Assembly (NCBI RefSeq): GCF_001649575.2
Contig: NC_051431.1
Span: 24,600,299-24,664,298 of the forward strand
Reading direction: 5' to 3'
Length of the DNA: 64,000 nucleotides
DNA from: Kryptolebias marmoratus
Lineage: Eukaryota > Chordata > Actinopteri > Cyprinodontiformes > Rivulidae
The position numbers and the translations under genes are program-made. The notes under the pieces are model-generated. The model saw only the letters and a program-made list of their open reading frames with translations. It had not been told where the DNA came from and searched no databases. Shown here in pieces: positions 24,066-45,460 of the stretch (positions are counted from its first letter, which is position 1; every line of letters starts with the position of its first letter).

Positions 24066-24649
24066 AATGAGAGGGATTAACACTGAAGTGTGCAACATCC
24101 AAAGGAATCTGCAGGATTTACATTAACCCCGAGTGTCAACTTCTGTGTGACAAACAGAGTCTTTTCTTGCCCCTGATTGATTGTCTTTATTGAGATGAAT
24201 TGGACCATAAATCTTCAGGCTTTACAGCATTTGTCTAACAAGCTATTATCTAAACATATAGATTACTCTCATTAGCATCAAAACCACCCAAAGCAGCACT
24301 CATTCTCATCATATCCACTGTTGAATACAGGGTGACACAGCAACATGTACCTGTTTCCTTGGAAAAATAGTTGAATTTTTGTAACCACACAAAGTAAAAT
24401 GAGATCAATCATTTTTAATTAGTATAATTCATTTCCTCAGTCGTTCTTCTACAACAGGTAATAGAGTTTTTTTTAAAATAAGTTTATTATGAGTATTTCC
24501 TGTGAGATATAAAATAATATATGAATCAGAGTATTAGTATCTGAATAGAAGTAGGAAGAAGTATAAACCTGCCTCATTAATTCACCATAAATCTTTTAAT
24601 AAGTGCATTTGTGTATTTACATATAAACTTTCATCTCTCCCTATTTGTT

Positions 24650-25080
24650 CAACACGGGCGGTTCATTTTCACTTCAAGCTCAGGTCCTCTACCAGAGGCC
24701 TGGGAGGGTTCTCTTCAGTATCTTAATTGTTCCTAGGACTGCTCTCTCTGCACAGAGATCTCTGAGGTTGTTCCTGGGATCTGTTGGAGCCACTCTTCCA
24801 GTTTGGGGGTCTCAGCATCAAATGCTCTGATTACCACTGGCAGCACTGAGGCCTTGACTCTCCACAACTTCTCTATTTCCTCTTTCAGCTCTTGGTGTTT
24901 CTCTGCTTTTCGTGCTCCTTCTTCTTGATGTTACAGTCGCTTTGGACTGCTACATCTATCACCACTGCTCTCTTCTGTATCTCATCTATCACCACAATGT
25001 CTGGTTGGTCAGCCATCACCTGTTTGTCATTCTGGATCTGAAAGTCCCACAGTATCTTAGCCCTGCCATTCTCAGAAAAA
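24650..25080 (-). mobile_element. Decayed LINE retrotransposon, C-terminal ORF2 fragment
   Basis: Minus-strand translation gives pieces typical of a fish non-LTR retrotransposon C-terminus: QPDIVVID, AVVIDVAV, NIKKKEHEK, PKLEEWLQQIPGTTSEISVQ. The frame is broken after KKEHEK and again after SEISVQ, so the copy is a pseudogene. The PD...ID pattern suggests, without proof, a restriction-like endonuclease domain. The clade is not determined. Confidence 0.75.
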
Positions 25081-25114
25081 TATAAAAATATTATATATAC
25101 ATTATGGCTTACTT

Positions 25115-25360
25115 AGAAAGTGATCAGAATATGTCTACACCTGAATAATTTTTGGAGTCACCCCAGTTCAAGATGCCTGCCACAGCTATAACTCTGTCAG
25201 CTGTGCAGGCACTGAGTTAAAAGTTTGTGTGGTAGTGGCTGAGAGTCATTTCTAACCCATGCTGCACTTTGCGCACTGACAGATTGCATAACATCTTTGT
25301 GTAAAACTTTGGCATGCACAGCAATGGGCGATATGCATTCCTTCAAGAAATTCTACTTTA
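25115..25360 (-). repeat. Truncated family A repeat
   Basis: Contains TTTTTGGAGTCACCCCAGTT, GTGGTAGTGGCTGAGAGTCA and ATTCCTTCAAGAAATTCTAC, which align in order with the inverted copy at 39,980-40,690. It directly follows the LINE fragment. Confidence 0.6.
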
Positions 25361-25489
25361 TTTTAAACGTTTGGACATTCTTGTAGTTCAGCTGTAGGGG
25401 TATTTTATAGTCTAAGCCCACTAAAAGAAACAGAAAACGTTGTCATCATTGTTCAAACCTTTAAAAAATACATTTAAACCTTCCTCTAA

Positions 25490-25640
25490 ATCAGCGGTGC
25501 CCCAATCCTGGTCCTGGAGGGCCTATATCCTGCATGTTTTAGTTGTTTCCCTGCTCTTCAGCAGGTCTCAAGTTCTACAGGTCCTGTTAATCACTTAGTC
25601 AATGACAATGTCTCAAGTGGCATCCAATCCTGGCCCTCTA
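25490..25640. repeat. Dispersed fish repeat fragment
   Basis: The block CCAATCCTGGTCCTGGAGGG with TGCATGTTTTAGTTGTTTCC matches, from memory, a very common fish interspersed repeat of non-autonomous DNA-transposon type. I am unsure of the class. Confidence 0.5.
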
Positions 25641-26184
25641 GCCTCTCTAAGTATAACCCCCTTCTCCATCTGTAAACAGTTCCTGTATATTACCTGCAGC
25701 AGGTTGTGTGTATCTTATACAAGGCTTGTTCAGTTTGATATTTTTTGAGATCCTTGAAATTTAATAAACATGAACACAAAACTCTTTTGACGTGTTCATT
25801 ATGGCTGTAAAGAACCTTTGTAACTGTTGCCCACACACAACTAGACAATAACTTTAATATGATGAAGTAAGTGAGCAACAAAGTGAAGTGAGTCCTGATT
25901 TAAAATGTACCTGAGATCCTTCTTAATGTTTCTGATTGGATGTTTTTAATTTGAAGTTTCCAGCAGATTTTGTTACCCATTATTTGTTCAAAAACAAGTG
26001 TTTTCAGTCTTTTTTTTACATGAACATATTAAAACCTTCAACCTTTTGTTTGGTTACCATCACCCTGAACATTTAAGGCTTGTTATTTATGATGAGGAAA
26101 TGACCGTAAACTTATAACTGTATGGCATTTCTACTGGTCTCTTTAGATAGAGTGCTGTATTTCCTGGAAGTTAAGCACCTTTAA

Positions 26185-26275
26185 TGTCAAGCCAAGTCAA
26201 ATTTATTTATATAGCACTTTTCAGCAGCAAGGCGATTCAAAGTGCTTTACAACACGTGAATACAAAAATACAGAG
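26185..26275. repeat. Dispersed fish repeat with TTTATTTATATAGCACTTTT core
   Basis: The core TTTATTTATATAGCACTTTT followed by TTCAAAGTGCTTTACAA is a motif pair I know as an abundant teleost interspersed repeat. The copy is short and its borders are uncertain. Confidence 0.55.
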
Positions 26276-26957
26276 TCATAAAACACAACAATATCTAAAA
26301 TATGAGCTTAGGTAATCTAAATGGAATCATGAAACTAAACATATGTAAAACGTGAGACACTAAATAAGACACAAAAGTACAGAGTAAACCAAAGATAAGC
26401 TGAGGAGAACCAAACTATGATATAACATAAACTCAACTAGGATTTAAAAACCTCAGCCGAACGAATCCGACATGATAAGAGATAAACTACTAAACTAAAA
26501 TAAGTTTAAACAAGCAAAGGCAGGATAAAATTGATTAAGTCATACTAAAGTAAACTGGGGTAAAACCAAACTAAGGTATAATTATATTAACATAAAGTAA
26601 ACTTCGATTTAAAGACCTCAGCAGGACACACTAAGATAAATTATGATAAACTATACCTTTGCTAAAGCTAATTCAACTAAAGTTTCAGATAATTCAGCTG
26701 TGCTAATGCTGATTCAGTTATAGGTTAAGCTAATTAATAAAAATGTCTGGATAAATAAATGACAAATACCTTACATCAATTTAATCAGAGTGTTTTACTG
26801 AAAATAGTAAAGCTGCTGATTAATAACAAACCATCAAAACTGTCATAAATGCAAAACATGGCTAAATAGACTTTGCCCACCGTGCAATCAGAAAGTAAGT
26901 GATTCAAATGAATTATTCAAACTAAATTAGAGAATAATTGTATTTATTTTGGCCTGA

Positions 26958-27107
26958 ATTAGGCACTGACCTGTAACTGGTTTCTGTGTCACGGTGGTGA
27001 AGAAGAACACCAGTTCCAAGGGCTCCAATCACGAAAGATCTCAAAGTTCCTGTTTCATCAGCTGTGGCGATATCACAGGCTGTTCCAGTAAATATGTATG
27101 AGAACAT
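26958..27107 (-). other. Possible orphan exon or gene remnant
   Basis: The minus strand has an open segment reading ...TACDIATADETGTLRSFVIG and GALGTGVLLHHRDTETSYR, ending at a good donor (ACAG|gtcagtg). An AG lies shortly upstream of its ATG. I do not recognise the family and found no partner exon in phase nearby. It could be chance, a pseudogene exon or part of a gene I missed. Confidence 0.2.
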
Positions 27108-28602
27108 TTTCAGGAACTGGCACTTAGAAGAAACCTATAAATAGTCGCCAAAGTCAGTGAAAAGTTGGTGTTAATTATGTTCAGAAGTCATGAAGAGTCT
27201 GAGGCGGATGTGGAGCACAATACGCTGCACACTCAAGTTCAAAGAGGACATTAATATTGTAAGGAGGCCATAAAAACTGATGTTTGTAAACACGACCAGA
27301 GTCTTTAAAGAACAATGTGGGCTGAGGAAATCAAAAGTCCAGTTCTGATGGTGCAACAAGTCAGCTTAAAGCCAGCTGTTAAAGAGTTAACCTGGTGTAA
27401 AACATGGAGGAGGTTTTATCATAACATGGGCCCAGTTTCCTCATATCAGATCATGTCAAAATCAAAAGGCTGATAAATCATTTCATAAAGAGATGTGTCC
27501 GCCATTATTTAAACAAACACACACATGGTTTAAGGGTTGCGATTCACAGCATCAGTAGGAGCTGAAAAGAGTAAGTACAATAAGTCTTGTATAAAACCTC
27601 TTTAATAAAACTTGAGGAAGAGCTGTAATCTGCTCTTCCAACAAATAAACAAACAAAAAGGAGGCTCCTGTAATCTGTAAAAACGTGAACACTGCAGAAG
27701 TAGACTAGACAAACTATTATATCTGATATCCTCCAGTGAGCCCTGGGTCAAGCTAGGAGGTGAGACTAGGTAACTAGTGAGCATTAAAACCATCACAGGT
27801 GAAACAATCAACAAAAATTCTGCCTACTAGTTAGTTAGTGACTGTCAAATGTGCACATTGGTTGAACAGTGCGACCAGGAATTTAAACTATTAAAGAGCA
27901 AAATTATCACTAGTCAAGTTGTTAAAGCTTTTCTGGTCATGTAAAATGTCAACTCATCAACAAGTGTGTCTAATGTATTGACTAGTTTATTAGTAATGTC
28001 CAGATTTAGTGGCTCTGCTTAACTAATGGATATTTTGAACTGAAAAAGTCTAAATTGAAGATCTTGGATGTCCAAAATAAGCCTACATTTTTATGGCCAG
28101 AATAAAAAGTTCAGTGTTTTTGATGGCAGAACTATTTATAAAGGTACAAACTGTATTGATAAAAATGCTTAAAAAAATCATCATAATCATTTTTTTTAGC
28201 TGTAATAAATATTTTGTCCCAAGTTCCAATTCAAACAAAGAATGTCTGATATTCAAAGAGTGTACTGCTATGTTCAGGGAGACTACAACTCATCCTTATA
28301 GAAATGAGAAGAAAAAGCCTGGAAGTGTCTTCCACATTTTCTGTCTGGAAGATTTTTTTTTCTTCCAGCTCAAAGCTGATTGTTTTAATTAAGTCAATGT
28401 GACTCTCAAAGGTTGCAAATTTACAACCTTTACAGTACAATTACTGGCTTTTATGTATTGTTTTCTATAAAATATTCACAATTCTGTATTTGTAGTTTAG
28501 TTCTGGTTCCAGACCAGAATTCCTCTGGTACAGCCCATTGCTCCTAGATGTTCAGTCTGTATTTCTTTATTTTGTGTGGATTTTACTTTCTTGACGTTAC
28601 AG

Positions 28603-28663
28603 ATGAGTGAAAACCGCCTGACTCTAAGAAGAAGCAGATTCATGTCTCAGAGCAAACCTACAG
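28603..28663 (+). other. Possible orphan exon
   Basis: A 61 bp open segment (MSENRLTLRRSRFMSQSKPT) is bounded by an acceptor-like ttacAG and a strong donor-like CAG|gtaata. I do not recognise the protein and no flanking exons were found, so this rests on splice signals alone. Confidence 0.15.
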
Positions 28664-30714
28664 GTAATACAGCTTTTCGTGATTACCTTGTGTTGTGGAG
28701 ACCTCCTGTAAAAAATGGGCTCATTTTCTGCTCCGCAGACTTGGATATATCAGTCAGGCAGGTTCTCTGTGCGGGGGCCATTCTGCATGTCAGGGCTGCT
28801 GCAGTTATTTGTCACTCCCTGTCAAGGCCCGAGCGCTCGCTGCTCTGCACCACCAAGGCCAGGTGAATGTGAGTGTGTGTGTGCTCATATTAGCATGAAT
28901 GTGTGTTCATGACAGCAGACTAAGAAATGCATGAACTGTCTTTGGGTAAGTGTGTGTGTGGGTCAGTGTCTCGGTTACTTTCTAAGTTGGGCGTCACTGC
29001 AGGCGATACCTAGGGCTAGAAAACAGGCCGAGCACAGAAGTGTGTGTAGATGCTCCAGTGTTTTAACATTCCTCTCATTAAACAAATGTTTGGCTCTATT
29101 CATATCAAGCTCTTACGTGAAAACTTTTCCCGTCTTCAACACTTTCTTGTCCTCTGTAGAGTCATATCCACGCAGTGCTGGAGCCACCCCCTCTGCCAGC
29201 TGTTTGCCACCCTCTGCAGTTCGATCATTTTGCCACAAAGCTCTAGTTTTACTTGACTTCAGAAGGCCACCCAGCCTTGTTGACTTCAGTGACTCAGCCA
29301 TTAAGGAAATCTGGTCGCTTTGACCTCTGGCAACGACACACAACCGCCCAAAACATCAGAGAACAGTGAACCTGCTTCAGAGAGAAGGATCAGGGTGATG
29401 AAGGGGGGTAAGAGAAGACGGGGAAGGAAATGGGGGGTGGCCGTGCCTCTCTAGTTTCTGTGTAGCCTGGCTGTGTAGGTATAAATTTTTTCACTCCCTC
29501 CGTCTCCCCTGTTCTCCTCTTGCTACCCGGTCAGACAAATCCACCCTTATCGACCTGCTCCTGCCGCCTGTTTGCAAACTTTCCCCTCCAGTTTCTTTTC
29601 TTCCAGCCACCTGGGTCATTCATCTTCTGCTTCTACCTGGCGAGGCAGAAAACGTGACCAATTTTCCTCCTCTCCTTCCTCCCTCCTTTTTTTTCCCTTT
29701 TTGTTTTCAGTATTATTTTCTTCTCTTCCATTCCTCCTCCTCCTCCTCTCCTCTGGTCCCACCACCACCACCACCAGCTCCATAGATGGAGATTAACTGG
29801 GGAGTGCAGCACCATCCGTCCTCATGACTGTTTGTTGTTAAGGAGATGGATGGAGGCTCCCTCTGCCAGCCCCAACGCAGCCGCAATTACACCAGCCGCC
29901 ATGATGGATGGAATGGAGGGGAAAAGGGGGGGAGAAGATGGAGAGAGGGAGATACAGAGAGGGGCATTTATCACACCCCTTAATCTACCTATCACTGCAC
30001 AGGCCAGGATGGAGAGGGTGGGGGAAGAAGGGAGCCGGCTTTACCTTGACTCCTGGTCACAGGTTCCTTTTTTTTCAGAGGGGGGGGGGGGTTCCGACCA
30101 GATTTGTTTCATTGCTTCAGTATAGAATTAAGCTCGCCACGACTGGATGTATTAAATGTTGTGAACTTTCCAATTCATTCTCCAGAGCTGATTGGATTTG
30201 GTTGAGTATACTGAGCATGTTTGTGTATTTTGGGCAGGAATCAACAAGTAAGACATAGCTAGATACATTGTTTTTACTGAAACACCTATGTAGCATAACT
30301 CTGCTTTAAAACTCTGATGTTAAACAGGTGACCAGCACACACACACAGCACATGAAGCTATTGTGTGTTCAGACTCAGAAGTACTGAAGTACCTTTATTG
30401 CTCTCTTTCTTCTGTTTCGTCACATTTTTTTGTTTTGCTACTCCTTTCTCAGCTTTGGAAAAACTCATGCAAAGAATACATCAAGTCACGAGGCTCAGAA
30501 TACTGAGCTATGAGTTCTGCTAGCAGCACACTGTGTGTCGTAGATGAAGTTCATGAAGAATTGCAAAAATAAATTTCCACATACCAATGGGATTTTATGT
30601 GCAAAAAAAAAAAAAAAAGAGTGAGAAAACCAGCCCTCCTTGGAGCTCAGGCGTACTTCACAGTAGAAACATCTTTCAGAGTTTAAATGAGTCGCAGAAA
30701 GTTGGACTTTATGT

Positions 30715-31065
30715 GACTGAACTGACATTTGTTGTCTTTAATGGTTTTTTACACAATCGCAGTTGAAGTTTTTACGAGTTCAGAAAGCTTTTTCCACTGA
30801 ATTTTCAACTTCGAGTCTAATGATGTCACACTCTAACTTTTGAGCTGTCGAAACTTTCCGAAAACTTTTTCGCAAACTCTTCTTATTCCCACAAACTTTA
30901 CACTTCTTACACACTTCTTCCAGCAAAACAGGCATTTCTGTCCTCTTTCTCTGAGTGTGTATCTCACTGCTATAGGACTTGTGTTTTGTTTTATTTCTCA
31001 ATTCCCCCTCAGTGCAGACTGCACACATTCAGACTCTCATTGACTTTCATTGTATCTGAAAATTG
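30715..31065 (-). repeat. Dispersed repeat family D, inverted copy
   Basis: The reverse complement resembles 51,990-52,300 in order: GTCAATGAGAGTCTGAATGT, then the AAAGTTT/GCGAAAAAGTTT blocks, then AAAGTTAGAGTGTGACATCA. Confidence 0.45.
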
Positions 31066-31134
31066 AAAAATGGGAACATGTCATATCTCCTACATAAAAC
31101 ATTGTAGGCACACAGAAATCTGCACGTGTAATGT

Positions 31135-31385
31135 CCAGACAAGTAAAAACCAGCCATGGGGTACTTTCTGTGTCCTTTTGGTGCTGGTTCTAAGCTCGGA
31201 TTACATCAGGAAGAGCATCCAGCGTGAAACTTGTACCAAAACAAGCATGCAGATCAGCAAATGTCCTACTGGGTCGAACAACAACCTTACCAGGTTGCTC
31301 AGCAGGGTGACGGTGGAAGTTGGACTTGCAGAGGATCTGCTGTGGCAACCCCTGATAGGGGAGCAGCCAAAAGTCAAAAAAGAAT
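31135..31385 (+). mobile_element. 3' tail of an RTE-like LINE
   Basis: Contains AGGAAGAGCATCCAGCGTGA and GAGGATCTGCTGTGGCAACC followed by GGAGCAGCC. These are hallmarks, from memory, of the 3' end of a common fish RTE-type LINE. The ORF fragment at 60,060-60,508 may belong to the same family. The copy is 5'-truncated, as is usual for LINEs. Confidence 0.55.
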
Positions 31386-32849
31386 GACCCGACATGTCTG
31401 CCACTAATGGTTCAAGAAATCTTTCAATATTACTAATGTTTTTTTCCGCAGTAAAATAGCCCCAAATTACCATTGGGCTTCAGACAAGAAAGTTGATGGA
31501 TGTTGGAATTATTGTATAAATCATAGTCTTCCATTATTTTCCAGAAACGTTTCAGTTCATCGCCCATCTGAACCTATAACGTCTCTGTGTTTCAGCTGCT
31601 CACCTCAGCTCCTCCTCAGACCTGTTGAACACTGCGCACAGCACCTGCCACGCCTCATCATCCTCTCCCACCGTTCCTGCAGGAATGTTATGAAAAGTAA
31701 TCTGAGGCCTCCCACCCTCCTCTTCCTCATCCTCCCCCGGTCCACGTGCTTTTCTCCTCCACCTACTCATCTGTCCACCGGAGTGAGAGATGGGATGGGG
31801 GGATTAATACTCTTCCGCCCAAACCAAGCCTGGGAATGATGGATGGGCAGATGCAGGAATGGAAAGGAGGAGGAGAGGTAGATTAAAGGAGAGAAGTCTG
31901 GGGGTTCATAAATCCAAAATGGGGGGTGGGGTGGGGAGAGTGTTGGTGGTGGGGGACCTGCACCACATCAGGCTCTAATAAGATCTGCAAGAAATCTATG
32001 AGGAGGGAGACAGAGGTGCAGTGGAGAGGAGGGAGAGAGATGGGAGCGGTGTAATAGCATTAGATGTAATCTAATCATGGCAATAAGATGTGAATGGATG
32101 AGTGCAAGCATGGTGATTATGCAGAAGAGCGATGGTGGCGCGCTGATGAAGCTCTGAAGTGTGAGGACAGGCCACAGAGTTGGACATTAGATCAGCAGAG
32201 CTAAAGTCCTCAAGGGGGAGCGTTCTGCAGCAGAGAAAACATGAATGATTGGACTTTTTGTCAGATCTGGTCACTTTATCACAGCCGTTGGTGCAAAACA
32301 ATCTGGTTTATGTATAAAAGAAAATGTGTTGATTTACGGAAGTCACTCTGTCATGGGGTGTCAGAGCCCCTTGGTGCACCGCCACGTGGAGGCCATCGCC
32401 GTGGTAAGTGCTGGTGTGCAGCCGTGACCTGACTCGGATCAGATAGAGTGCTCCTTCACCTCCCTCCTCTTCTTCACCTCCGCTTACACCTCATCCCCCT
32501 CCCAACCCCAAACTCCCCTCCATCCACTGGGGCCACATTTTTCATGGCCCAGCTGTCAGAGGGCCGTGATTGGTTGGCTCAGCAGACAGATACCCGATAG
32601 GCTCTGATTAATAGTTGAGGCCCAAGAACTTCCTCATTGATCAACAGGACAGGCTGCAGAAAGAGGAGGAGGAGGAGGAGGAGGGAGCAGTGGAGGGAGA
32701 AAAAGCATACCCTGTCGCTCTGCAAGTACTGGCTGATAATCCAGATAAGAGCTTTTGGTGTTTGTAGAAGTGTGTGTGTGTGTGTGTGGGTGTTTATGAG
32801 TGTGTTTGTTTACATGAGTAAGGAGATAAAAGTTGTCAGAGTTAAAGGC

Positions 32850-33925
32850 CTAGCATTTCTTGAAAGAATTAACCACTACCTTATATGCCAGAGTTTTAGA
32901 CTGAGATCATCTTATGATAAGAATGAGTTGTAGCTGTTTTGGTCAAACCTTGAAAATAGTGTCATGCGTGATCTCATGCAATACTGCAAGATCTGTTAAC
33001 GCTCAGAGTATGTGCTGAGGAGAACTCTCCGCTATTCCCACACCAAACTTGAGCTCAGTATTAATTGACTGAGTTACAGCCATTTTTCCATCCATCCATT
33101 TTTTTTACCTGCTTCTCCTTTTTGGATCCCGGGGAGCTGGTTCCTATTAGTTGAGATGCCCATATTGAATTGGGTTGTCCCCAGTTGAAGATGTACATAC
33201 AGTAATTACCTGCTGAGAGTTTAATTAAAATCCATCCAGTGGTACATGAGATATTTTGTTAACAGACAGCGTTAACTCTAATATTTAATGCAAAAGTTCT
33301 AGGCAAAAATGATGTGCAATGTGTAGCATTTGGTTTATGCGTTGTGAATAACTCTCAGTCACCACAACACCAAGCTTTAGCTCAGTGTCTGTAAAAGTGA
33401 CTCAGTTTTAGCCATTTATGTGTCCCAATGTCAAGTGATTGTTGCAGCCATCTTAAAATGGGTTGACTTCAAAAATTATTGACTTGTAGATGCTATCATC
33501 ACTTTCAAAGAGTTTCATTAAAGTCCATCCAGTGGTTCATGAGATATTTTGCTTACAGACAAAAATAGATGACTTCAATAATTAATGGTTAAGTTTTCAC
33601 AACAGACCATGTGCAATCAGTTACCATTTGGAGTATTAGGTGGGGATAAGTGTCCGCCACTACCAAACCACATTTTAGATCAGCATCTGTAAAACTGATT
33701 GTGTTATCATTTGTGTTTGTTAAGGTTGCTTAGCTGTAGCAGCCATCTTGAATGGGATTAACTCCAAAAGTTAATGTAATGACTTGTAGATGTACATCCA
33801 AATATTATTTTAGGAAAGTTTCATTAAAATCCCTCCTGTGGTTCATGAGATATTTTGCTAACACACACACACCCACATACACAGAGACGAAAGCATTGTC
33901 ACCATTTTTCCTTTAGCGGCGGCCA
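32850..33925 (+). repeat. Family A repeat, long three-unit copy
   Basis: About 1.08 kb. GAGATATTTTG-type motifs recur near 33,248, 33,541 and 33,846, spaced about 295-305 bp. The left edge (AAGGCCTAGCATTTCTTGAA) and right edge (GCATTGTCACC..CCTTTAGCGG) correspond to the ends of the inverted copy at 39,980-40,690, so this is probably full length. Confidence 0.75.
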
Positions 33926-34395
33926 ATATAAAGGACGCAAATGGCTGTAAAAAAAGTGCTTCAGGTATCACCTTTTCTCCTGCCCCAGCTTCTCCCTGTG
34001 CAGAGGTGTGAGTTTCCAATGAGTGCCCTTTTAGTCTCAAAGTAAACAGACACATCATTCATTTCATCAGCAGCAAACGTCCTGAGTGTGTTATCAGAAA
34101 CTCCACTATATCATATCTGGATTCTAGGAGAAATTTCTGCTCTGACGCCATAATGACGTAACTCATTTATTCAAATGTGCTTTTAATGTGATCAGTACCA
34201 CATGCTTCTTTCTTAGATATGCGTGTGTGTGTGTGTGTGTTACAGTATTTATGTGTTTCTGTGTGTGTCCCCTCCTGCTGCTCTGTCCAGCCTCCAGTTG
34301 ATTGATGATCTCCACTCCCACAGGGTCAGCAGGGTCATGACCTCCCACTTTTGACCCCCATGCTGAGAGGTTTACGCATAAACGTGCGCGCACAA

Positions 34396-34397
<2 letters not shown>

Positions 34398-34426
<29 letters not shown>

Positions 34427-34438
34427 CACACACACACA
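34398..34438. repeat. (CA)n microsatellite
   Basis: About twenty CA units with one CG interruption. A shorter (TG)n lies at about 34,219-34,240, so the two form a weak inverted CA/TG pair. Confidence 0.9.
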
Positions 34439-34651
34439 GAAACAGATGGCCTTGTGGACAACTGGTGCTCCTTCACCTTTCTCCCACAAACACATCCCAT
34501 ATCTTCATGATTTTTCTCACTGGTAAAATTACAACAACACAACTACGTCACATCCATGAACAAACCATGACAAAAGAAAAAAAAAGAAAAAACATTTTCC
34601 CTTTGGAAGAAAGCAAGTACAAAATAAAAAGAAATGTTCTGAATAGACTGT

Positions 34652-34657
34652 TTTATT
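34652..34657 (-). promoter_or_regulatory. prss16: Candidate prss16 polyadenylation signal (AATAAA)
   Basis: AATAAA on the minus strand lies about 390 bp past the prss16 stop codon at 35,048. This predicts a compact 3' UTR ending near 34,630. Confidence 0.5.
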
Positions 34658-35047
34658 GTTTTTAATTAAAAACAGAAGAATGACGCCTGTGAACTTTGGT
34701 TTTGAGTGTTTGAGGAGCAGGTTTCCTGCTGGTGCTGCAACATCACACCCTAGTGATAAGACAAGGGAACGACAGCTGATAAATGTGACATAAAAGAATG
34801 ACTATCAGCTCCAAAAGATTAGTGAGCTGGAAGCAGACCCAAAACAATGTTATGTTTAGTGTTTAAGCAAAGAATCAACCAGTTCACACCTCAGAAATCT
34901 CTCCAGCTAAATCCACACATATTAACTGTTATTGATGAAACACAAAAAGTGGAAAAAGGAGGAAATGGAAAACGGAGAGAAGCATAAAGCGGAGGACAGA
35001 TTATTAACTACATCTTATCGGTTTTAGAGGGCCTTGATAAGAGCTGA

Positions 35048-44185
<9,138 letters not shown>

Positions 44186-44756
44186 CACAATGCTTCAATT
44201 CAGATTTGCATTTGTAGTGAGTGAGACTCTGGAGGATTGGGTCCTTATCTAGCTGCTGAAAGGGGGCAGCTCTCCACCTTCACTGTAACTGGAGCTGTGT
44301 ACCGCCAAGATCTGCAAATCACACTTCATTTAAACTGAGTGAAACAGCATGTGTTTGGAGTCTGTTTCTGCGTGTCTGAAACAGAAAGAGTGAATGAGCT
44401 GCTCAGCATAACAGAGCATCAACTCGATGATGCAATTAGATATTCTTGCTTTCTAATGGCTTTTATTTGGGGGGTAGTGTTTAGTTACGAGACCAGCCCG
44501 GGCTATTCCCGCTTCTCCATCTGCCTCGGTGTATACCTGCTCTAAGAGACACTGTCCTCTAACACAGTGTTTCCAAACTTTTCACCTTTTGTCCAACAAA
44601 ATAAAAACTAGAGAACCTTGATCTCTACCATTGCTGGTTCAACGACAAACCATTTAACAGAGAGCCTCGCCAACATTATATCATTATTTTTTCATTTATA
44701 TTGCTCTTTTTATCACCTTGTAACAGTTAACGCTGAATATGACATCATCAGTTATT

Positions 44757-45240
44757 ACCTCCGCCAAGGAGGTTTTGTCTTCAGTAGATTATGTCTGTTT
44801 GTCTGTGTACAAGATTAATGCAAAAAGTTATGAACAGATTTTCATGAAATTTTCAAGAAACGTCAAACATGGAACAAGGAACAAGTGATTAAACTTTGGT
44901 GGTGATCTGGTCAACGTTCAGGGTCAAAGGTCAAAGTCATAGTCACAGATCAGCCCATGCTCTAACTCTGCAGCTGTACAACAGGAATGTTAAACTCTGG
45001 ACACCTCATGGGTCACCACTGATTCCAAGTTCAGACAGGGTTCAAAGGTCAACAACACAGTTGGCCTAGTGCTCTAACTCTACAACAGTGTAATGTAAGC
45101 ATGTCAGACTGCACAGCAGAGCACGTCATGGGTTAAAGATGATGCCTGTTAACGTCAAGGTTCATGGGGTCAAAGGTCAAGGTCACAGGTAACCCCTTTG
45201 TTAAAAGCATGTCTATTCTCCTACATGTGACCGTTTTGTT
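44757..45240 (+). repeat. Dispersed repeat with tandem units carrying GGTCAAAGGTCA
   Basis: The segment starts with CCTCCGCCAAGGAGGTTTTG and holds three related units of about 120-130 bp. Each has a GGTCAAAGGTCA-like block (44,921-44,933; 45,039-45,051; 45,167-45,179), and two are followed by a GCTCTAACTCT block. It runs directly into the related element at 45,241-45,460. Confidence 0.65.
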
Positions 45241-45460
45241 TCCTCCACCAAGGAAGTTCTGTTTTCAGTCGCATCCTTTGGTTTGTTTGTCTGTCTGTTA
45301 GCAAAGATCAGGTAAAAACCGATGAACAGATTTGGATGAAATGTTCAGAAAATGTTGGGGTTGTTACAAAAAAATTATGGATTAAATTTTGGTGCTTATC
45401 CAGATTATGATCCTGATTGCATTATTTTTAATCACACTGTGGCCTTGGTGGAGGTTTGCA
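45241..45460. repeat. MITE-like repeat with CCTCC(A)CCAAGG terminal inverted repeats
   Basis: The left end CCTCCACCAAGG near 45,241 and the right end CCTTGGTGGAGG near 45,443-45,455 are inverted repeats. The internal sequence ATGAACAGATTTGGATGAAA resembles 44,830-44,850. No open frame of interest. Confidence 0.6.

Larger units (their letters stand above)
24070..34640. other. Gene-poor interval between meis3 and prss16
   Basis: I recognised no complete gene. The interval contains a decayed LINE, several dispersed repeats, two weak orphan exon-like segments, long G- or C-rich low-complexity blocks (29,480-30,100 and 31,650-32,040) and possible regulatory blocks. Position next to a developmental transcription factor gene is compatible with enhancers. 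Confidence 0.5.
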
